A stretch of DNA of 64,000 nucleotides from Chitinophagales bacterium. Its GTDB lineage: Bacteria > Bacteroidota > Bacteroidia > Chitinophagales > Chitinophagaceae. Numbering within the stretch: the stretch's first letter is position 1; every line of letters begins with the position of its first letter. Under the pieces are notes generated by a model. It ran no database searches. It saw nothing but the letters and a program-made list of their open reading frames with translations, and was not told the DNA's origin. The translations under genes and the position numbers were made by a program. Positions 18,632 to 28,765 of this stretch are shown in pieces. The stretch lies in contig JAIXKI010000031.1 in NCBI GenBank assembly GCA_026936105.1, forward strand, positions 153,740-217,739, written 5' to 3'.

Positions 18632-19447
18632 ATGAACAGAAGAAACTTTATCCGCAAATCCGGAGCGCTTTCAATAGCTATTGCCGGATTACCTCTTGCC
18701 AGAAAAATATCTAATCAAAACTTCCCGGTTGCTTATGAAAGTAAGAAAAACTCTGAACTACCCGATCAATATGAATATAATATTGAAATATTTCATGAAG
18801 CAATAAAGGATTTTCCTAATGCAAGTCCTGCGGATAAACAATTAAAACTCTATTGTTTTTATTATAAAGAACCCAAACAGGATGTCGCGACGGATTATTT
18901 GCATTACGAATTTACCATAGCATCTGTAACCAAAGCGCCGAAAGAAGATGCGGTTTATATCATAAAAACAACAAAGAGTACCAAAAAATCAGGTGAACTG
19001 GCCTGGCCCCAGGAATTACCTGCCAATCCGGTATTTAAAGTGTCAATGAATGAATATGCAAAACTGCTCAATAAAAAAGGGGAAGTTTTTATTGAAATGA
19101 AATATAAGACAACCATTGATGATGATATGGACTGCTTTATCACCACAGCTTGTGTTACCGAAAGAGGACTGGCTGATGATTGTGAAGAACTGACTACGCT
19201 CCGATATTTGAGAGCAAATTATATGAGCAAAACAGAGCAGGGCAAAAAATTGTTAGATGAATATCAAACGCTGGGGCCTGATGTAGTTACTGCTATTGCC
19301 AATTGTGAAAACAGAAATGAAATTTATGATTACCTGTATCAGCACATGATTACCCCTGCCGTTAAAATGATTAAGAATAAAGAATACCAAAACGCAGTAG
19401 ATTGGTATCAGGGTTTTGCAGAGCAGTTGAAGAAGAATTATTGCTGA
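18632..19447 (+). CDS. Exported CFI-box protein (hypothetical)
   Basis: 271 residues. It opens MNRRNFIRKSGALSIAIAG, a twin-arginine-type signal (RRNFIRK) with a hydrophobic core, so it is probably exported folded. The middle (about 50-165) is a beta-rich domain of unknown type. A CFI-box begins at C168 (CFITTACV) and is followed by C184 and an ELTTLRYLRANYM helix. This short helical module is common at the ends of otherwise unrelated bacterial proteins, and its role is unclear. It lies 169 bases after the amine oxidase on the same strand, and both carry Tat-like signals, so they may act together outside the cytoplasm. Confidence 0.75.
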   Translation: MNRRNFIRKSGALSIAIAGLPLARKISNQNFPVAYESKKNSELPDQYEYNIEIFHEAIKDFPNASPADKQLKLYCFYYKEPKQDVATDYLHYEFTIASVTKAPKEDAVYIIKTTKSTKKSGELAWPQELPANPVFKVSMNEYAKLLNKKGEVFIEMKYKTTIDDDMDCFITTACVTERGLADDCEELTTLRYLRANYMSKTEQGKKLLDEYQTLGPDVVTAIANCENRNEIYDYLYQHMITPAVKMIKNKEYQNAVDWYQGFAEQLKKNYC

Positions 19448-19462
19448 TCTTTCTCCCCCCTG

Positions 19463-19520
19463 CTATCCTGAATATTCAAATACTTAATGGAACAACAAAA
19501 GCTGTCCTGAGTTTGCAACT
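19463..19520 (+). repeat. 58-bp direct repeat, left copy
   Basis: It starts CTATCCTGAA and ends TCCTGAGTTTGCAACT. It matches 20509-20566 in the same orientation at all but about three positions. The two copies enclose the LpxR-like gene. Confidence 0.85.
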
Positions 19521-19523
19521 TAT

Positions 19524-20456
19524 TTACCACATGACAGCCATCTGAATGCTGCCATAGCATTGCGGACGTCTTTGTTTCAGCGACTGTTTGCTTTCATACA
19601 CTGCATTGTATCCTATGGTAAATTTATTGCCGGCATACATGAAGCCTGCTTTCATCTGAAAAAAATATGGATTCAGTTTTCCCAGCAGAGGAGAAGGATC
19701 ATGTTTAAACATATTGCCCTGAACGGTAACATCATAAGCTTTCAGGTAAAACGCAGGATATAAATAAAAGAAAGATTCACGATCATTTTTTGAATTGCCT
19801 GTATGATTGCTCCAAAACACGGTGGCCGAATTTTTATTCATACGTCCAAAGATAAAAGCAGCACCGGCCATGGCATTGACAAGCATGTTGCCAACAGATC
19901 CTCCAAGCACAGGCTTGAAGTCAAATTCATTTGAAGGATCAAACTTACCAACCTGTGGCGACCATGTCATCGAGAATGTTCCGCCCCAGGCAGGTTGTAA
20001 CTGATATTTCCATTCAGGTGTCCGGTACGAATTCCAGAATTGATGAATAGCTGTCTGAACCTCTTCTCCCATTGCAGGTTTACCAATTACACCGGCTGAT
20101 AAACTCCATTTAAAAAGATTTTGTTTCGAGGTATAAACTTTTTGCTGAAATCCGCAGTATAAATAACCGGTAACCGGTCGGTCAATCTTTTCAAAATCAT
20201 AACTTCCATCTTCAGCATTGTAGATCATCTGGCTCCATTCAAAAGAATTATATTTAGTTTTAAGTTCATCTTTTTTTCCGGGCATCCATTGCAAAGAAAG
20301 TATTAAGCCATTGGTATAATAACCGTCACTACTGAGTGATATATAACAGTCATTCTCGGTAGTAATCTGGAATTGGTGATTATGCCGCCAGGTTTGAGCA
20401 GCAACAATTGAAGTGCTAAACAATAACAATATTATGATCCGATAATGCAATGTCAT
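19524..20456 (-). CDS. LpxR-like lipid A deacylase family protein (DUF2219)
   Basis: 310 residues with a signal peptide ending near VAAQ. LpxR is a 12-strand outer-membrane barrel that removes the 3'-acyloxyacyl chain of lipid A. The first strand carries the conserved residues ITTENDCY (N35, D36) and then DGYYTNGL (D44, T48), and the HQFWN segment supplies the likely catalytic histidine. The C-terminus ends in a strand with an aromatic residue (IQMAVMW). The length fits the family. Enzyme activity is inferred from these motifs. The gene is enclosed by 58-bp direct repeats, which hints at insertion or duplication. Confidence 0.82.
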   Translation of the reverse strand: MTLHYRIIILLLFSTSIVAAQTWRHNHQFQITTENDCYISLSSDGYYTNGLILSLQWMPGKKDELKTKYNSFEWSQMIYNAEDGSYDFEKIDRPVTGYLYCGFQQKVYTSKQNLFKWSLSAGVIGKPAMGEEVQTAIHQFWNSYRTPEWKYQLQPAWGGTFSMTWSPQVGKFDPSNEFDFKPVLGGSVGNMLVNAMAGAAFIFGRMNKNSATVFWSNHTGNSKNDRESFFYLYPAFYLKAYDVTVQGNMFKHDPSPLLGKLNPYFFQMKAGFMYAGNKFTIGYNAVYESKQSLKQRRPQCYGSIQMAVMW

Positions 20457-20508
20457 TATTAAATATTACCAAGCTGCCAATCTTTAATTTTCTATTTTCA
20501 ATAACCTA

Positions 20509-20566
20509 CTATCCTGAATGTTCAAATACTTAATGAAACTACAAAAGCTGTCCTGAGTTTGCAACT
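20509..20566 (+). repeat. 58-bp direct repeat, right copy, with hairpin
   Basis: This is the second copy of the repeat at 19463-19520. Here the right end continues into a perfect hairpin with 10-bp arms GTCCTGAGTT / AACTCAGGAC (about 20550-20572) and a 3-base loop. The left copy lacks the second arm. Confidence 0.8.
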
Positions 20567-20739
20567 CAGGACTTAAAATTTTTCCCCCACCCTTGTTATC
20601 TTTTTATAATCACATTGACGAAGACACAGCCAGGGAAAAACCAATAAAGGAAAGCAAGTCATGGATTTGACATATTTCTTCCCTCAAAGCTGAAAATATC
20701 TTACTTTCATCTCTCATTCATCACCATCAACCCATACGA

Positions 20740-21840
20740 ATGCTTATGAAACGACTGCTGACTTCGGTCTTTACTGTTTTCCTGGCAAGTTCAATTATCA
20801 TGAATGTAAAAGGCCAAAAGATAGATTCCCTGTTTCCGGTACGGGGCCTGTGCATAGAAGCTCCTGCACCGTCCAAGGTGGATTCTTTCATCACCTTTAT
20901 CAATAATGAACTGGCCCCGAGAAAGATCAACACGCTGATCCTGCGGGTAGACTACAACTATCAATTTACATCCCATCCTGAACTAAGGGATACCATGCCG
21001 CTTTCAAAATCAGATGTAAAAAAGCTTGTATCCGTTTGCAGGAAAAACAAAATAAGGCTTATCCCGCAGATTAATTTGCTGGGACATCAATCATGGGCAA
21101 GTCATCTTGGAAAACTCCTGGCAGCTTACCCCGGATTCGACGAGACACCTCATGTAGTCATTCCTGAAAAATATGTATGGCCCAACAGTGATGGCCTGTA
21201 TTGCAAGAGTTATTGCCCTCTTCATCCTGATGTTCATAAAGTGGTGTTTGCTGTAGTTGATGAAGTATGTGATGCCTTTGAAACAGATGCCTTCCATGCA
21301 GGCATAGATGAAGTGTTTTATTTGGGTGATGATAAATGCCCGAGATGCCAGGGAAGAGATAAAGCAGAACTCTTTGCCGGCGAAGTAAGGACCATCCGTG
21401 ATCATCTGGCAGGCAAGGGTCGTGAGCTGTGGATCTGGGGCGACCGCCTGCTGGAAGGAAAAACAACCGGCCTCGGAATGTGGGAAGCCAGTTATAATAA
21501 TACACACAGGGCCATTGATATGATCCCCAAAGATGTTTTTATCTGCGACTGGCATTATGAACGTCCGGATAAGACTGCTGTTATCTTTGCCAATAAAGGC
21601 CTGCGTGTTGCCACATCTCCCTGGAGGATCCCGGGAGTTACCTCGCAGCAGGTTCAGGACATCGCCGATTTCAGAAGAGATGCTACTCCGCAGGTAAAGA
21701 ATAATTATGCCGGAGTAGTTCAAACGGTATGGTCAGCGGCAATTGATTTTGTAAGAGAATCCTACCAGAATAATTTGAAAGGCGGACAGTGGGCTTCGTT
21801 TGTAGCCATGACGGATAAGATGAATGAACTCAGTAAATAG
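20740..21840 (+). CDS. GH20-like glycoside hydrolase (beta-hexosaminidase-like)
   Basis: 366 residues with a signal peptide (LLTSVFTVFLASSIIMNVKGQ). The TIM-barrel sequence matches the catalytic region of family 20: RGLCIEAPAP at strand 1, LIPQINLLGHQSW in the middle and HAGIDEVF with the Asp-Glu pair D190-E191, which in GH20 positions the substrate acetamido group and acts as general acid. The protein is shorter than typical hexosaminidases and lacks the N-terminal GH20b domain. A CPRC pair (C200, C203) is unusual. The substrate is likely an N-acetylhexosamine glycan, by family only. Confidence 0.78.
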   Translation: MLMKRLLTSVFTVFLASSIIMNVKGQKIDSLFPVRGLCIEAPAPSKVDSFITFINNELAPRKINTLILRVDYNYQFTSHPELRDTMPLSKSDVKKLVSVCRKNKIRLIPQINLLGHQSWASHLGKLLAAYPGFDETPHVVIPEKYVWPNSDGLYCKSYCPLHPDVHKVVFAVVDEVCDAFETDAFHAGIDEVFYLGDDKCPRCQGRDKAELFAGEVRTIRDHLAGKGRELWIWGDRLLEGKTTGLGMWEASYNNTHRAIDMIPKDVFICDWHYERPDKTAVIFANKGLRVATSPWRIPGVTSQQVQDIADFRRDATPQVKNNYAGVVQTVWSAAIDFVRESYQNNLKGGQWASFVAMTDKMNELSK

Positions 21841-21926
21841 AAATGATCTTACAGGCCTGAATCGTTTTTAAAAAAAATCAACCGGTCTTTGATACGGATC
21901 TTTTTTTGTCCGGTAAATAATTGATA

Positions 21927-23411
21927 TCAATTTATTTTATTGATCTTTTTCTCATCCGGTTTGCCGTCATTGGGAACAAAAAGCATGCAAACCAGCGTGA
22001 GCAGGGAAAACAACACCAGGCTGTAATAGATATGATGAGTAGCTGTATTGATCGCTTTTTCCAGAAAGATCTTTGAGCCGGCACTGATGGACGGGCTTTC
22101 CAGTGATCTTAATATCTGTGATGTATCCACCGAAAGATCTTTGGGAGCAGAAGCCATCTGTGCAGAAAGCGAGTTGTTGAATATAGCCCCGAAAATGGCA
22201 GCGCCCAGGCTACTCCCCAGGTTCCTTGTAAAAACTACCGAACCGGTGGCCACACCTCTTTTTTCCCATTCCACCATTGACTGCACGCCTACAAGTGTGG
22301 GAGTGGATAAAAGCCCGAAGCCTGCACCCAGTATCACCTGGTCGGCCACCACCATCCATACAGGCTGAGGCCAGGGTATCAGCAAAAATGCAATGCAGGA
22401 AAGCGTCAGAACTATGGTTCCTATAAGAGCCGTGTTCCTGAATCCAATTCTCAGGTAAATGATTCCCGACAGGCTGGATGCGGCAGGCCAGCCGATGCTC
22501 ATACTTGCCAGAACAAAACCCGAAGCGATGATACCTAAACCAAGGGATGCCTGGGTAAAGGTTGGTAAAAAAGTATCGGGGCCCATGTTCACAATACCCA
22601 TTCCCACCATGGCCAACCCGATGTAGGCAAATGTTTTATTCTTCCATAACCATGAAGGAAAGATGGGATCCAGGGCTTTCTTTTCAATGCGGTACGTGTT
22701 GATCGCCAGAAATACGATCACTGCCAGCATGCCGAAGCTTGCCGGGGAAAGCCATGGCCAGCTAACCCCGGATTCCAATAAATAAACGATCAGTAAACCA
22801 AGGGTGAGCATGATGTGGACGGCTCCGTTGTAATCAATCTTAGGTTTTTTAGGAATAATGATCTCGTTAAAGAAAACAGCAAGAAAGATGATGGATATGA
22901 TGCCGATCGGGATATTGATAATAAAGATCCATCTCCAGCTTACATATTCTGCCAAAGCGCCTCCCAATGCAGGCCCGACAATGGCGCTGATGCCCCAAAT
23001 ACTGGAAAGCAATCCCTGTATTTTTGCTCTTTCTTTTACCGTGTAAATATCGCCGGCAATAGTATTGACGGTTGCCATGATGGAGCCGGCGCCAAACCCC
23101 TGTATGCCACGGAAGATAATCAGGCTGAGAATATTCCAGGAAATAGCCGAAGCTGCCGATCCTGCAAGAAAAATTATGATGCCTAAGATCAGTATGACCT
23201 TGCGGCCAAAAATATCGGCCAGTTTTCCGTAGATGGGAATACTTGCTGTTTGTGTAAGCAGGTAAATGGAAAATACCCAGGAGAATTTGGAAAAGCCTCC
23301 GAGGTCGGAAACGATCTGCGGAATGGCAGTGGATACGATCGTGGTGTCCATTGCAGCAAGAGCCATCGTCAGCATTAATGCGGCAAGGATCCAGTTTCGT
23401 TTCAACGGCAT
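21927..23411 (-). CDS. DHA2-family MFS drug efflux transporter
   Basis: 494 residues with 14 predicted helices, the EmrB/QacA type of proton antiporter. Visible signatures are LDTTIV-like AAMDTTIVSTAIPQI in helix 1, GKLADIFGRKVI in loop 2-3, FRGIQGFGAGSIMATV in helix 4 and the helix 5 antiporter motif SIWGISAIVGPALGGAL. It has no linked EmrA-like adaptor or regulator in this stretch, so it probably works alone in the inner membrane. Substrates cannot be predicted. It is transcribed against the GH20-like gene. Confidence 0.9.
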   Translation of the reverse strand: MPLKRNWILAALMLTMALAAMDTTIVSTAIPQIVSDLGGFSKFSWVFSIYLLTQTASIPIYGKLADIFGRKVILILGIIIFLAGSAASAISWNILSLIIFRGIQGFGAGSIMATVNTIAGDIYTVKERAKIQGLLSSIWGISAIVGPALGGALAEYVSWRWIFIINIPIGIISIIFLAVFFNEIIIPKKPKIDYNGAVHIMLTLGLLIVYLLESGVSWPWLSPASFGMLAVIVFLAINTYRIEKKALDPIFPSWLWKNKTFAYIGLAMVGMGIVNMGPDTFLPTFTQASLGLGIIASGFVLASMSIGWPAASSLSGIIYLRIGFRNTALIGTIVLTLSCIAFLLIPWPQPVWMVVADQVILGAGFGLLSTPTLVGVQSMVEWEKRGVATGSVVFTRNLGSSLGAAIFGAIFNNSLSAQMASAPKDLSVDTSQILRSLESPSISAGSKIFLEKAINTATHHIYYSLVLFSLLTLVCMLFVPNDGKPDEKKINKIN

Positions 23412-23560
23412 ACAGCGAAGTTAAAGCCCATTTTCTTTTCATTACTGCTGAAGGCGGAGAAACAAAAAACAGTTTATAAATTTTCTTCAACGAAAGAATC
23501 TATTTCATGATGTAACTTTTTTTGAATGATCACAAAAAACGTTTCCTCTTAACTTGCAGC

Positions 23561-24229
23561 ATGACACGTAAAGAAAAATATGAGTTTGTGACCAATTATT
23601 TTCAGAAGAATTCTCCCGATGCCGGCACAGAACTCATCTATGACAATCCTTATGAATTGCTGGTGGCCGTTATTCTATCGGCACAATGCACCGACAAAAG
23701 GGTAAACATGACCACTCCCGCTATTTTTGAAAAATATCCGGATATAAGATCGCTCAGCAAAGCAAAATATGATGACCTGTTTTCATTGATAAAAAGCATT
23801 TCCTACCCCAACAATAAAACAAGGCATCTTACCGGCATGGCGAAAAAAGTCATGAAAGATTTCAACGGAAAAATTCCAATGACCGTGGAAGAGCTCATGA
23901 AGCTTCCGGGCGTGGGAAGAAAAACTGCCAATGTCATCACATCTGTGGTTGACAAGCAACCGAACATGGCGGTGGACACACATGTGTTCCGGGTAAGCAG
24001 AAGGATAGGGCTGGTTCCTTTATCTGCATCCACGCCTCTTGCCGTGGAGAAAGAACTGGTGAAATATTTTCCCAAAGAGGTCATTCACAAAGCGCATCAC
24101 TGGCTGATACTTCACGGACGTTACATCTGTGTGGCAAGAAAACCTCATTGCGACCGTTGCGGCCTGAGGCCTGTCTGCAATTATTATAAGAAATATGTTG
24201 CCAAGGATTCTATCCTCAAGGATAAATGA
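23561..24229 (+). CDS. nth: Endonuclease III (DNA glycosylase/AP lyase)
   Basis: 222 residues from the ATG at 23561. An upstream in-frame ATG at 23522 adds 13 unalignable residues and is not favoured. It removes oxidised pyrimidines and cuts abasic sites in base excision repair. The helix-hairpin-helix LPGVGRKTANVI holds the catalytic lysine K121, and MAVDTHVFRV holds the aspartate D139. The four cysteines C190, C197, C200 and C206 form the 4Fe-4S site with the classical 6-2-5 spacing. The gene is followed by interspersed repeat copy 2. Confidence 0.96.
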   Translation: MTRKEKYEFVTNYFQKNSPDAGTELIYDNPYELLVAVILSAQCTDKRVNMTTPAIFEKYPDIRSLSKAKYDDLFSLIKSISYPNNKTRHLTGMAKKVMKDFNGKIPMTVEELMKLPGVGRKTANVITSVVDKQPNMAVDTHVFRVSRRIGLVPLSASTPLAVEKELVKYFPKEVIHKAHHWLILHGRYICVARKPHCDRCGLRPVCNYYKKYVAKDSILKDK

Positions 24230-24250
24230 TAACAAACCCGGGCAACGTGA

Positions 24251-24484
24251 AGTGTGTGTCTTTGCGAGCTAATAAAAGAAAGAAGATCGCTTCGTTCCTC
24301 GAGATGACCAAGACTACAAAATTGCCGAAGCAAACTACACTCAGGGCGGATCGCTTCGTTCCTCGAGATGACCCGGGCTGTATCAGAAGCAAAAAAAATC
24401 ACTTCTACAATCACATAAACAATAACCTACTTGTAGGGGAATACGAATAAAAAAGAGGCTATCTTAACTTTTAAAACAGCCTCT
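24251..24484 (-). repeat. Interspersed hairpin-rich repeat, copy 2 (inverted)
   Basis: About 234 bp. Read on the minus strand it follows copy 1 from the terminator hairpin through the TATTCC, AAGTAGGTTAT and AGAAGTGA units to two GAGGAACGAAGCGATC units and the TTTGCTTCGGCAATTTT link. It lies between the convergent genes nth and the M1 peptidase. Small open frames across it are repeat by-products. Confidence 0.85.
24455..24483 (-). terminator. Terminator hairpin of repeat copy 2
   Basis: GAGGCT (24455-24460) pairs with AGCCTC (24478-24483). T or A runs flank both sides, so it may end both nth and the M1 peptidase transcript. Confidence 0.65.
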
Positions 24485-24522
24485 TTGGTTTTATTTCTTT
24501 AATTTTTTTCAAATCTGGGTCA

Positions 24523-26583
24523 TCATTGTTTTTTCCATACATTATTTGCCGGATTGAAATCGGGCATCACTTTATCAGGATCATAAGTGACCGATTCGAT
24601 CTCTTCGGTAGAAGGATATTTGAAAGTCCAGCTTGTATTGCGTTCCCAAACTTCAACCGGGTATTTCACCCTGTCGGTCTTGCCGCTCTTTAATTTTATT
24701 TCCACGATCACCGGCATCGCCATTTTCTCCAGGTTATCCAGAGTGATATAAGCTCCTTTGGAAAGATCATTATTGTCCACATATTTCACACTGCGCACTG
24801 CCACATCCAGTCGCCAGTTGTTGACAAACCAGCCACGCCAGAACCATTGCAGGCTTTCACCCGCAACATTTTCCATGGTTCTGAAGAAATCATCGGGAGT
24901 AGGATGTTTATAGGCCCAGCGTTTGATATAAGTTCTGAAAGCATAATCGAATCTTTCAGGCCCCAGTATCTGATCACGCAGTAAGGTCAATCCTGCTGCG
25001 GGTTTGCTGTACAGCAATGTTCCGTTATTTCTTTCTTTCAGATTATCCGGGCCGTTGACCATGATAGGTTCCAGTGTGGGAGCAGTAAAAAATTGTGCCT
25101 GGCGTTCTGCATCCACCGGCCTTGCAGGTTTGAATTCACCATTGTTGAAATTGGCAGTGGAAATACCATTGATGAACGTATTGAATCCTTCATCCATCCA
25201 TCCGTATAATCGTTCGTTGGAACCTACGATCATCGGGAACCATGTATGGCCGAATTCATGATCATGAACTCCCCACAGTCCACGGCCTTTTGCCGTAGCG
25301 CCGCAAAAAACAATGCCGGGGTATTCCATTCCACCGGGAGCGCCGGCCACAGCGGTAGCTGCGGGATAAGGATATGGATACCACATCTTGGAATTGTATT
25401 CAATGGAGCCTTTCACAAATTCGGTGGAACGCCCCCATGCTGCCTCACCTGCACTTTCCGTAGGATACGCAGAGATAGACAATGATCTTTTTCCATCCGG
25501 AAGATTTATTCTGGCCGCATCAATAACAAAAGAAGAAGAAGCAGCCCATGAAGCATCTCTTGCATTTTTTATTCTGAAATGCCAGGTCAGTTCTGATTTT
25601 CCTGCAGGACGTGACTTCGGATCCGTCACTTCTTCCGGTGTACGGATCATCACAGTCTTATCACTGTTGGCAGCCTGTGACCAGCGTTTTACCTGTTCGG
25701 GGGTGTACACTTCCTGGGGATTCAACAGTTCACCGGAAGCAACAACAATATCTTTTGCAGGCGCCGTGATCTTCAGATCAAAGTCACCATATTCTAAATA
25801 AAACTCACCCGGACCGGTGTAGGGCAAAGTATTCCATCCCGTCACATCATCAAAGACACACATTCTCGGATACCACTGTGCCACCGTAAAGATCTTCCCG
25901 TTTTTTGTCGGCAGAATTCCCATCCTATCCGATCCGTAATCAGGGGAAATGAAGGAGAATTCGATTTTCAGTTTCAGCACTCCGCCATTGGCAGCAAGCG
26001 TCTTTGGAAGATACACCTGCATGCGTGTATCATTGATCAGGAACTTAGCATCGGATACCACTGCATTTGTGGGACCGCTTACCACCTTCACTGATTTGAT
26101 CTTAAATCCTGCATCGAAATCCTGCCCGTGGCCTGCATTACGGCTCCCGCCAACCGGCACTATTTCACTACCGCGGGAGTCCAGTTTAAAAAGATTCTGA
26201 TCCAGTTGCATCCAGATGAAATCCATTTTCAGCGGACTGTTGTTGGTATAAGAAAGTATCTCTGTTCCTGAGATCTCATTGGCAGCGTCATTCAGCTTTG
26301 CCGCTATCTGGTAATCGGCACGGTTCTGCCAGTATTTGGGACCGGGCTCTCCGGTAGCCGCCCTGTATTCATTTCCATTCTTTGAATAAAAGAACGGAGC
26401 AAAAGCTTCCAGGTAACTGTATTTTGTGGGAGGAGCCGCTGAGTCAACAAATTCAACAAAACGTGGACGGATCACTCTGCCAAATGTATCGGTCCTTACT
26501 TGTTGTTGTTGCCGGGCAGGCTGCTGTGCTTCTGCAATACCTAATGCAAAAAATACCAAAGCAAATGCTACTACATTTTTCAT
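24523..26583 (-). CDS. M1-family zinc metallopeptidase (exported)
   Basis: 686 residues from the ATG at 26583. A further ATG at 26613 would put ten residues before a clean signal peptide ([20 protein letters not shown]) and is not chosen. The gluzincin motif HEFGH (H442, E443, H446) with the third zinc ligand E465 in WMDEGFNTF is intact. The upstream GMEYPG takes the place of the exopeptidase GAMEN motif. An N-terminal beta-rich domain and C-terminal helical part fit an aminopeptidase N-like enzyme acting in the periplasm or outside the cell. Cleavage preference is unknown. Confidence 0.9.
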   Translation of the reverse strand: MKNVVAFALVFFALGIAEAQQPARQQQQVRTDTFGRVIRPRFVEFVDSAAPPTKYSYLEAFAPFFYSKNGNEYRAATGEPGPKYWQNRADYQIAAKLNDAANEISGTEILSYTNNSPLKMDFIWMQLDQNLFKLDSRGSEIVPVGGSRNAGHGQDFDAGFKIKSVKVVSGPTNAVVSDAKFLINDTRMQVYLPKTLAANGGVLKLKIEFSFISPDYGSDRMGILPTKNGKIFTVAQWYPRMCVFDDVTGWNTLPYTGPGEFYLEYGDFDLKITAPAKDIVVASGELLNPQEVYTPEQVKRWSQAANSDKTVMIRTPEEVTDPKSRPAGKSELTWHFRIKNARDASWAASSSFVIDAARINLPDGKRSLSISAYPTESAGEAAWGRSTEFVKGSIEYNSKMWYPYPYPAATAVAGAPGGMEYPGIVFCGATAKGRGLWGVHDHEFGHTWFPMIVGSNERLYGWMDEGFNTFINGISTANFNNGEFKPARPVDAERQAQFFTAPTLEPIMVNGPDNLKERNNGTLLYSKPAAGLTLLRDQILGPERFDYAFRTYIKRWAYKHPTPDDFFRTMENVAGESLQWFWRGWFVNNWRLDVAVRSVKYVDNNDLSKGAYITLDNLEKMAMPVIVEIKLKSGKTDRVKYPVEVWERNTSWTFKYPSTEEIESVTYDPDKVMPDFNPANNVWKKQ

Positions 26584-26686
26584 CTGAATAGTTTTTATAA
26601 AAAGAGATTGCAATGTTACTGGAAAATGATAAAAATCTTCCCGGAGTTTGACGAATGGTAAATGAGAAATATTTGATATGTCCTGA

Positions 26687-26715
26687 AGAAAAAAAGACCG
26701 GCTATTGGGCCGGCC
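26687..26715 (-). terminator. Terminator after korA
   Basis: GGCCGGC / GCCGGTC form a 7-bp stem (one G-U pair) around a 6-base loop at 26696-26715. On the minus strand a run of T residues follows (26687-26695 as A residues on the plus strand). It lies 15 bases after the korA stop. Confidence 0.85.
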
Positions 26716-26729
26716 GCTGATTATTTTTC

Positions 26730-28574
26730 TCAGAGCATTTTTTTGATATGCTCCACCAATTCTGTTTTTGTGATGGGAATACCCATGATCTTATTATAAC
26801 CCCTGGCATCCACAAGGTAAATATCACGAATGATCTTTACCAGTTGTCCATTGTTTATTTCCGGTATGAGTATTTTCTCAAAGCTCTTCATGATGTCGCC
26901 AAGATTTTTCGGGAACGGGCGCAGGTAACGGATATGAGCATGGCTCACCGCATGGCCCTGTGCCTGCAATTCCTCGACAGCAGATTTAATGGCGCCATAA
27001 GTGGAGCCCCAGCCGATCACCAACACTTTTCCTTTGTCAGGGCCGCTGTCTAATTTCTGCTCGGGAATAAAATCTGCGATCTTATCCACTTTTGCCTGGC
27101 GGATCTTCACCATGTGCTGATGGTTGTCCGGATCATAACTTACATTTCCTGTTCCGTCCTGTTTTTCCAAACCACCGATACGGTTTTCCAATCCGGGAGT
27201 ACCGGGCACTACCCAGGGACGCACATGATTTTCATCACGCTTATAAGGAAGAAATGCTTCTTCCCCTTCATCCAGTTCCTTTTTAAAGTTGACTTTTATT
27301 TCGGGCAGGTCATCCGATTGAGGAAACTTCCAGGGTTCTGCTCCGTTGGCAATATAACCGTCGGTCAGGCAGATCACCGGAGTCATGTGCTGGAGAGATA
27401 TCCTCGCAGCTTCAAATACGGTATCAAAACAATCGCTCGGAGTGGATGCGGCCACCACCGGCATAGGACATTCACCGTTTCTTCCATAATATGCCTGCAG
27501 GAGATCGCTCTGTTCGGTTTTTGTCGGTAATCCTGTTGAAGGCCCGCCTCTCTGAACGTTACAGATCACCAACGGTATCTCCAACATCACCGCCAAGCCC
27601 ATGGCTTCAGACTTCAATGCCAGTCCTGGGCCTGAAGTTGTCGTCACTCCCAATGCACCTCCGTAAGAAGCCCCGATGGCGGAAGCGATGGCAGCTATTT
27701 CATCTTCTGCCTGGAAAGTACGGACTCCAAAATTTTTATGTTTGGAAAGTTCATGCAAAATATCGGATGCAGGCGTGATAGGATAAGAGCCGAGAAACAA
27801 TGGCAATCCGCTTTTTTGTGATGCAGCGATGAGGCCATAAGCTACTGCCTGGTTTCCCATGATAGAACGGTAACTGCCCGGTTCCATCTTTGCCTTCTCC
27901 ACTTTGTAAGTGGTGGTGAAGGTCTCGGTGGTATCGCCATAATTATATCCTGCCTGCAAGGCAAGTATGTTGCTGTTCAGAATATCATCTTTCTTCCCGA
28001 ATTTTTCTTTCAGAAATTTGACCGTACTCTCCATATCACGGCTGTACATCCAATATAAAAATCCCAGCACAAACATGTTCTTGGCCCGGTCTTTTTCTTT
28101 CATCCCCATGGTGAAATCTTTCAATGCCTCACGGGTCATCCGGGTTACGTCCATGCGTATCACTTCATAATTATCCAAAGTGCCGTCATCCAATGGGCTG
28201 ATGCCGTCAGCATAATTGGCCAGCCTGAGATTTTTTGAATCAAATCCATCCGTATTCACAATGATCTTTCCGCCTTTCTTTAACTGGCGCAGATTTGTTT
28301 TTAAAGCAGCGGCATTCATGGCCACCAACACATCGTATGAATCGCCGGGAGTAAAAACCTGTTTACTTGAAAAATGCAGTTGGTATCCGCTCACTCCGGG
28401 CAAAGTACCTTGCGGGGCACGGATCTCTGCCGGAAAATCCGGAAAAGTGGCCAGGTCTATTCCAAGAAGAGCTGTATTGTTGGTAAACTGGCTGCCGGTC
28501 AATTGCATTCCGTCACCGCTGTCACCGGCGAACTTGATAACTACATCACTGATTGTTTCCTGTTTACGGGTCAT
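26730..28574 (-). CDS. korA: 2-oxoacid:acceptor oxidoreductase, fused gamma-alpha subunit (KorA-like)
   Basis: 614 residues. The N-terminal third (about 8-200) is the gamma domain ([16 protein letters not shown], with the ADG-rich segment). The rest is the alpha domain, including [20 protein letters not shown] and [17 protein letters not shown]. The enzyme oxidatively decarboxylates a 2-oxoacid, probably 2-oxoglutarate, to its acyl-CoA using ferredoxin. The beta subunit carries the thiamine diphosphate and iron-sulfur sites and usually sits next door, but no such gene is present on either side. A terminator follows the stop directly, so korB must be elsewhere or lost. Confidence 0.9.
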   Translation of the reverse strand: MTRKQETISDVVIKFAGDSGDGMQLTGSQFTNNTALLGIDLATFPDFPAEIRAPQGTLPGVSGYQLHFSSKQVFTPGDSYDVLVAMNAAALKTNLRQLKKGGKIIVNTDGFDSKNLRLANYADGISPLDDGTLDNYEVIRMDVTRMTREALKDFTMGMKEKDRAKNMFVLGFLYWMYSRDMESTVKFLKEKFGKKDDILNSNILALQAGYNYGDTTETFTTTYKVEKAKMEPGSYRSIMGNQAVAYGLIAASQKSGLPLFLGSYPITPASDILHELSKHKNFGVRTFQAEDEIAAIASAIGASYGGALGVTTTSGPGLALKSEAMGLAVMLEIPLVICNVQRGGPSTGLPTKTEQSDLLQAYYGRNGECPMPVVAASTPSDCFDTVFEAARISLQHMTPVICLTDGYIANGAEPWKFPQSDDLPEIKVNFKKELDEGEEAFLPYKRDENHVRPWVVPGTPGLENRIGGLEKQDGTGNVSYDPDNHQHMVKIRQAKVDKIADFIPEQKLDSGPDKGKVLVIGWGSTYGAIKSAVEELQAQGHAVSHAHIRYLRPFPKNLGDIMKSFEKILIPEINNGQLVKIIRDIYLVDARGYNKIMGIPITKTELVEHIKKML

Positions 28575-28765
28575 GAAAAGTTTTATTTAATTATTTGGGC
28601 GAATTTACAACAGGAATGTCAATACTACACACTGAGAAATGTCATGAGAATATTTTCTTTACAACAGTCATTTCCGATGTCACATTGAAAATTTTTATAT
28701 CCCGATCCGGATAAAATGATCACAAATCTTTTCGGGACTCAGATCCTTTCCCTGATCAACTGCCA

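Noticed and set aside
24184-24450. Short frames on both strands between nth and the M1 peptidase
   Set aside because: They lie wholly within repeat copy 2 and give the same by-product peptide as copy 1.
28680-28765. 23-codon minus-strand frame before the P1 peptidase terminus
   Set aside because: Too short, without signal peptide or domain, and not needed to explain the gap.
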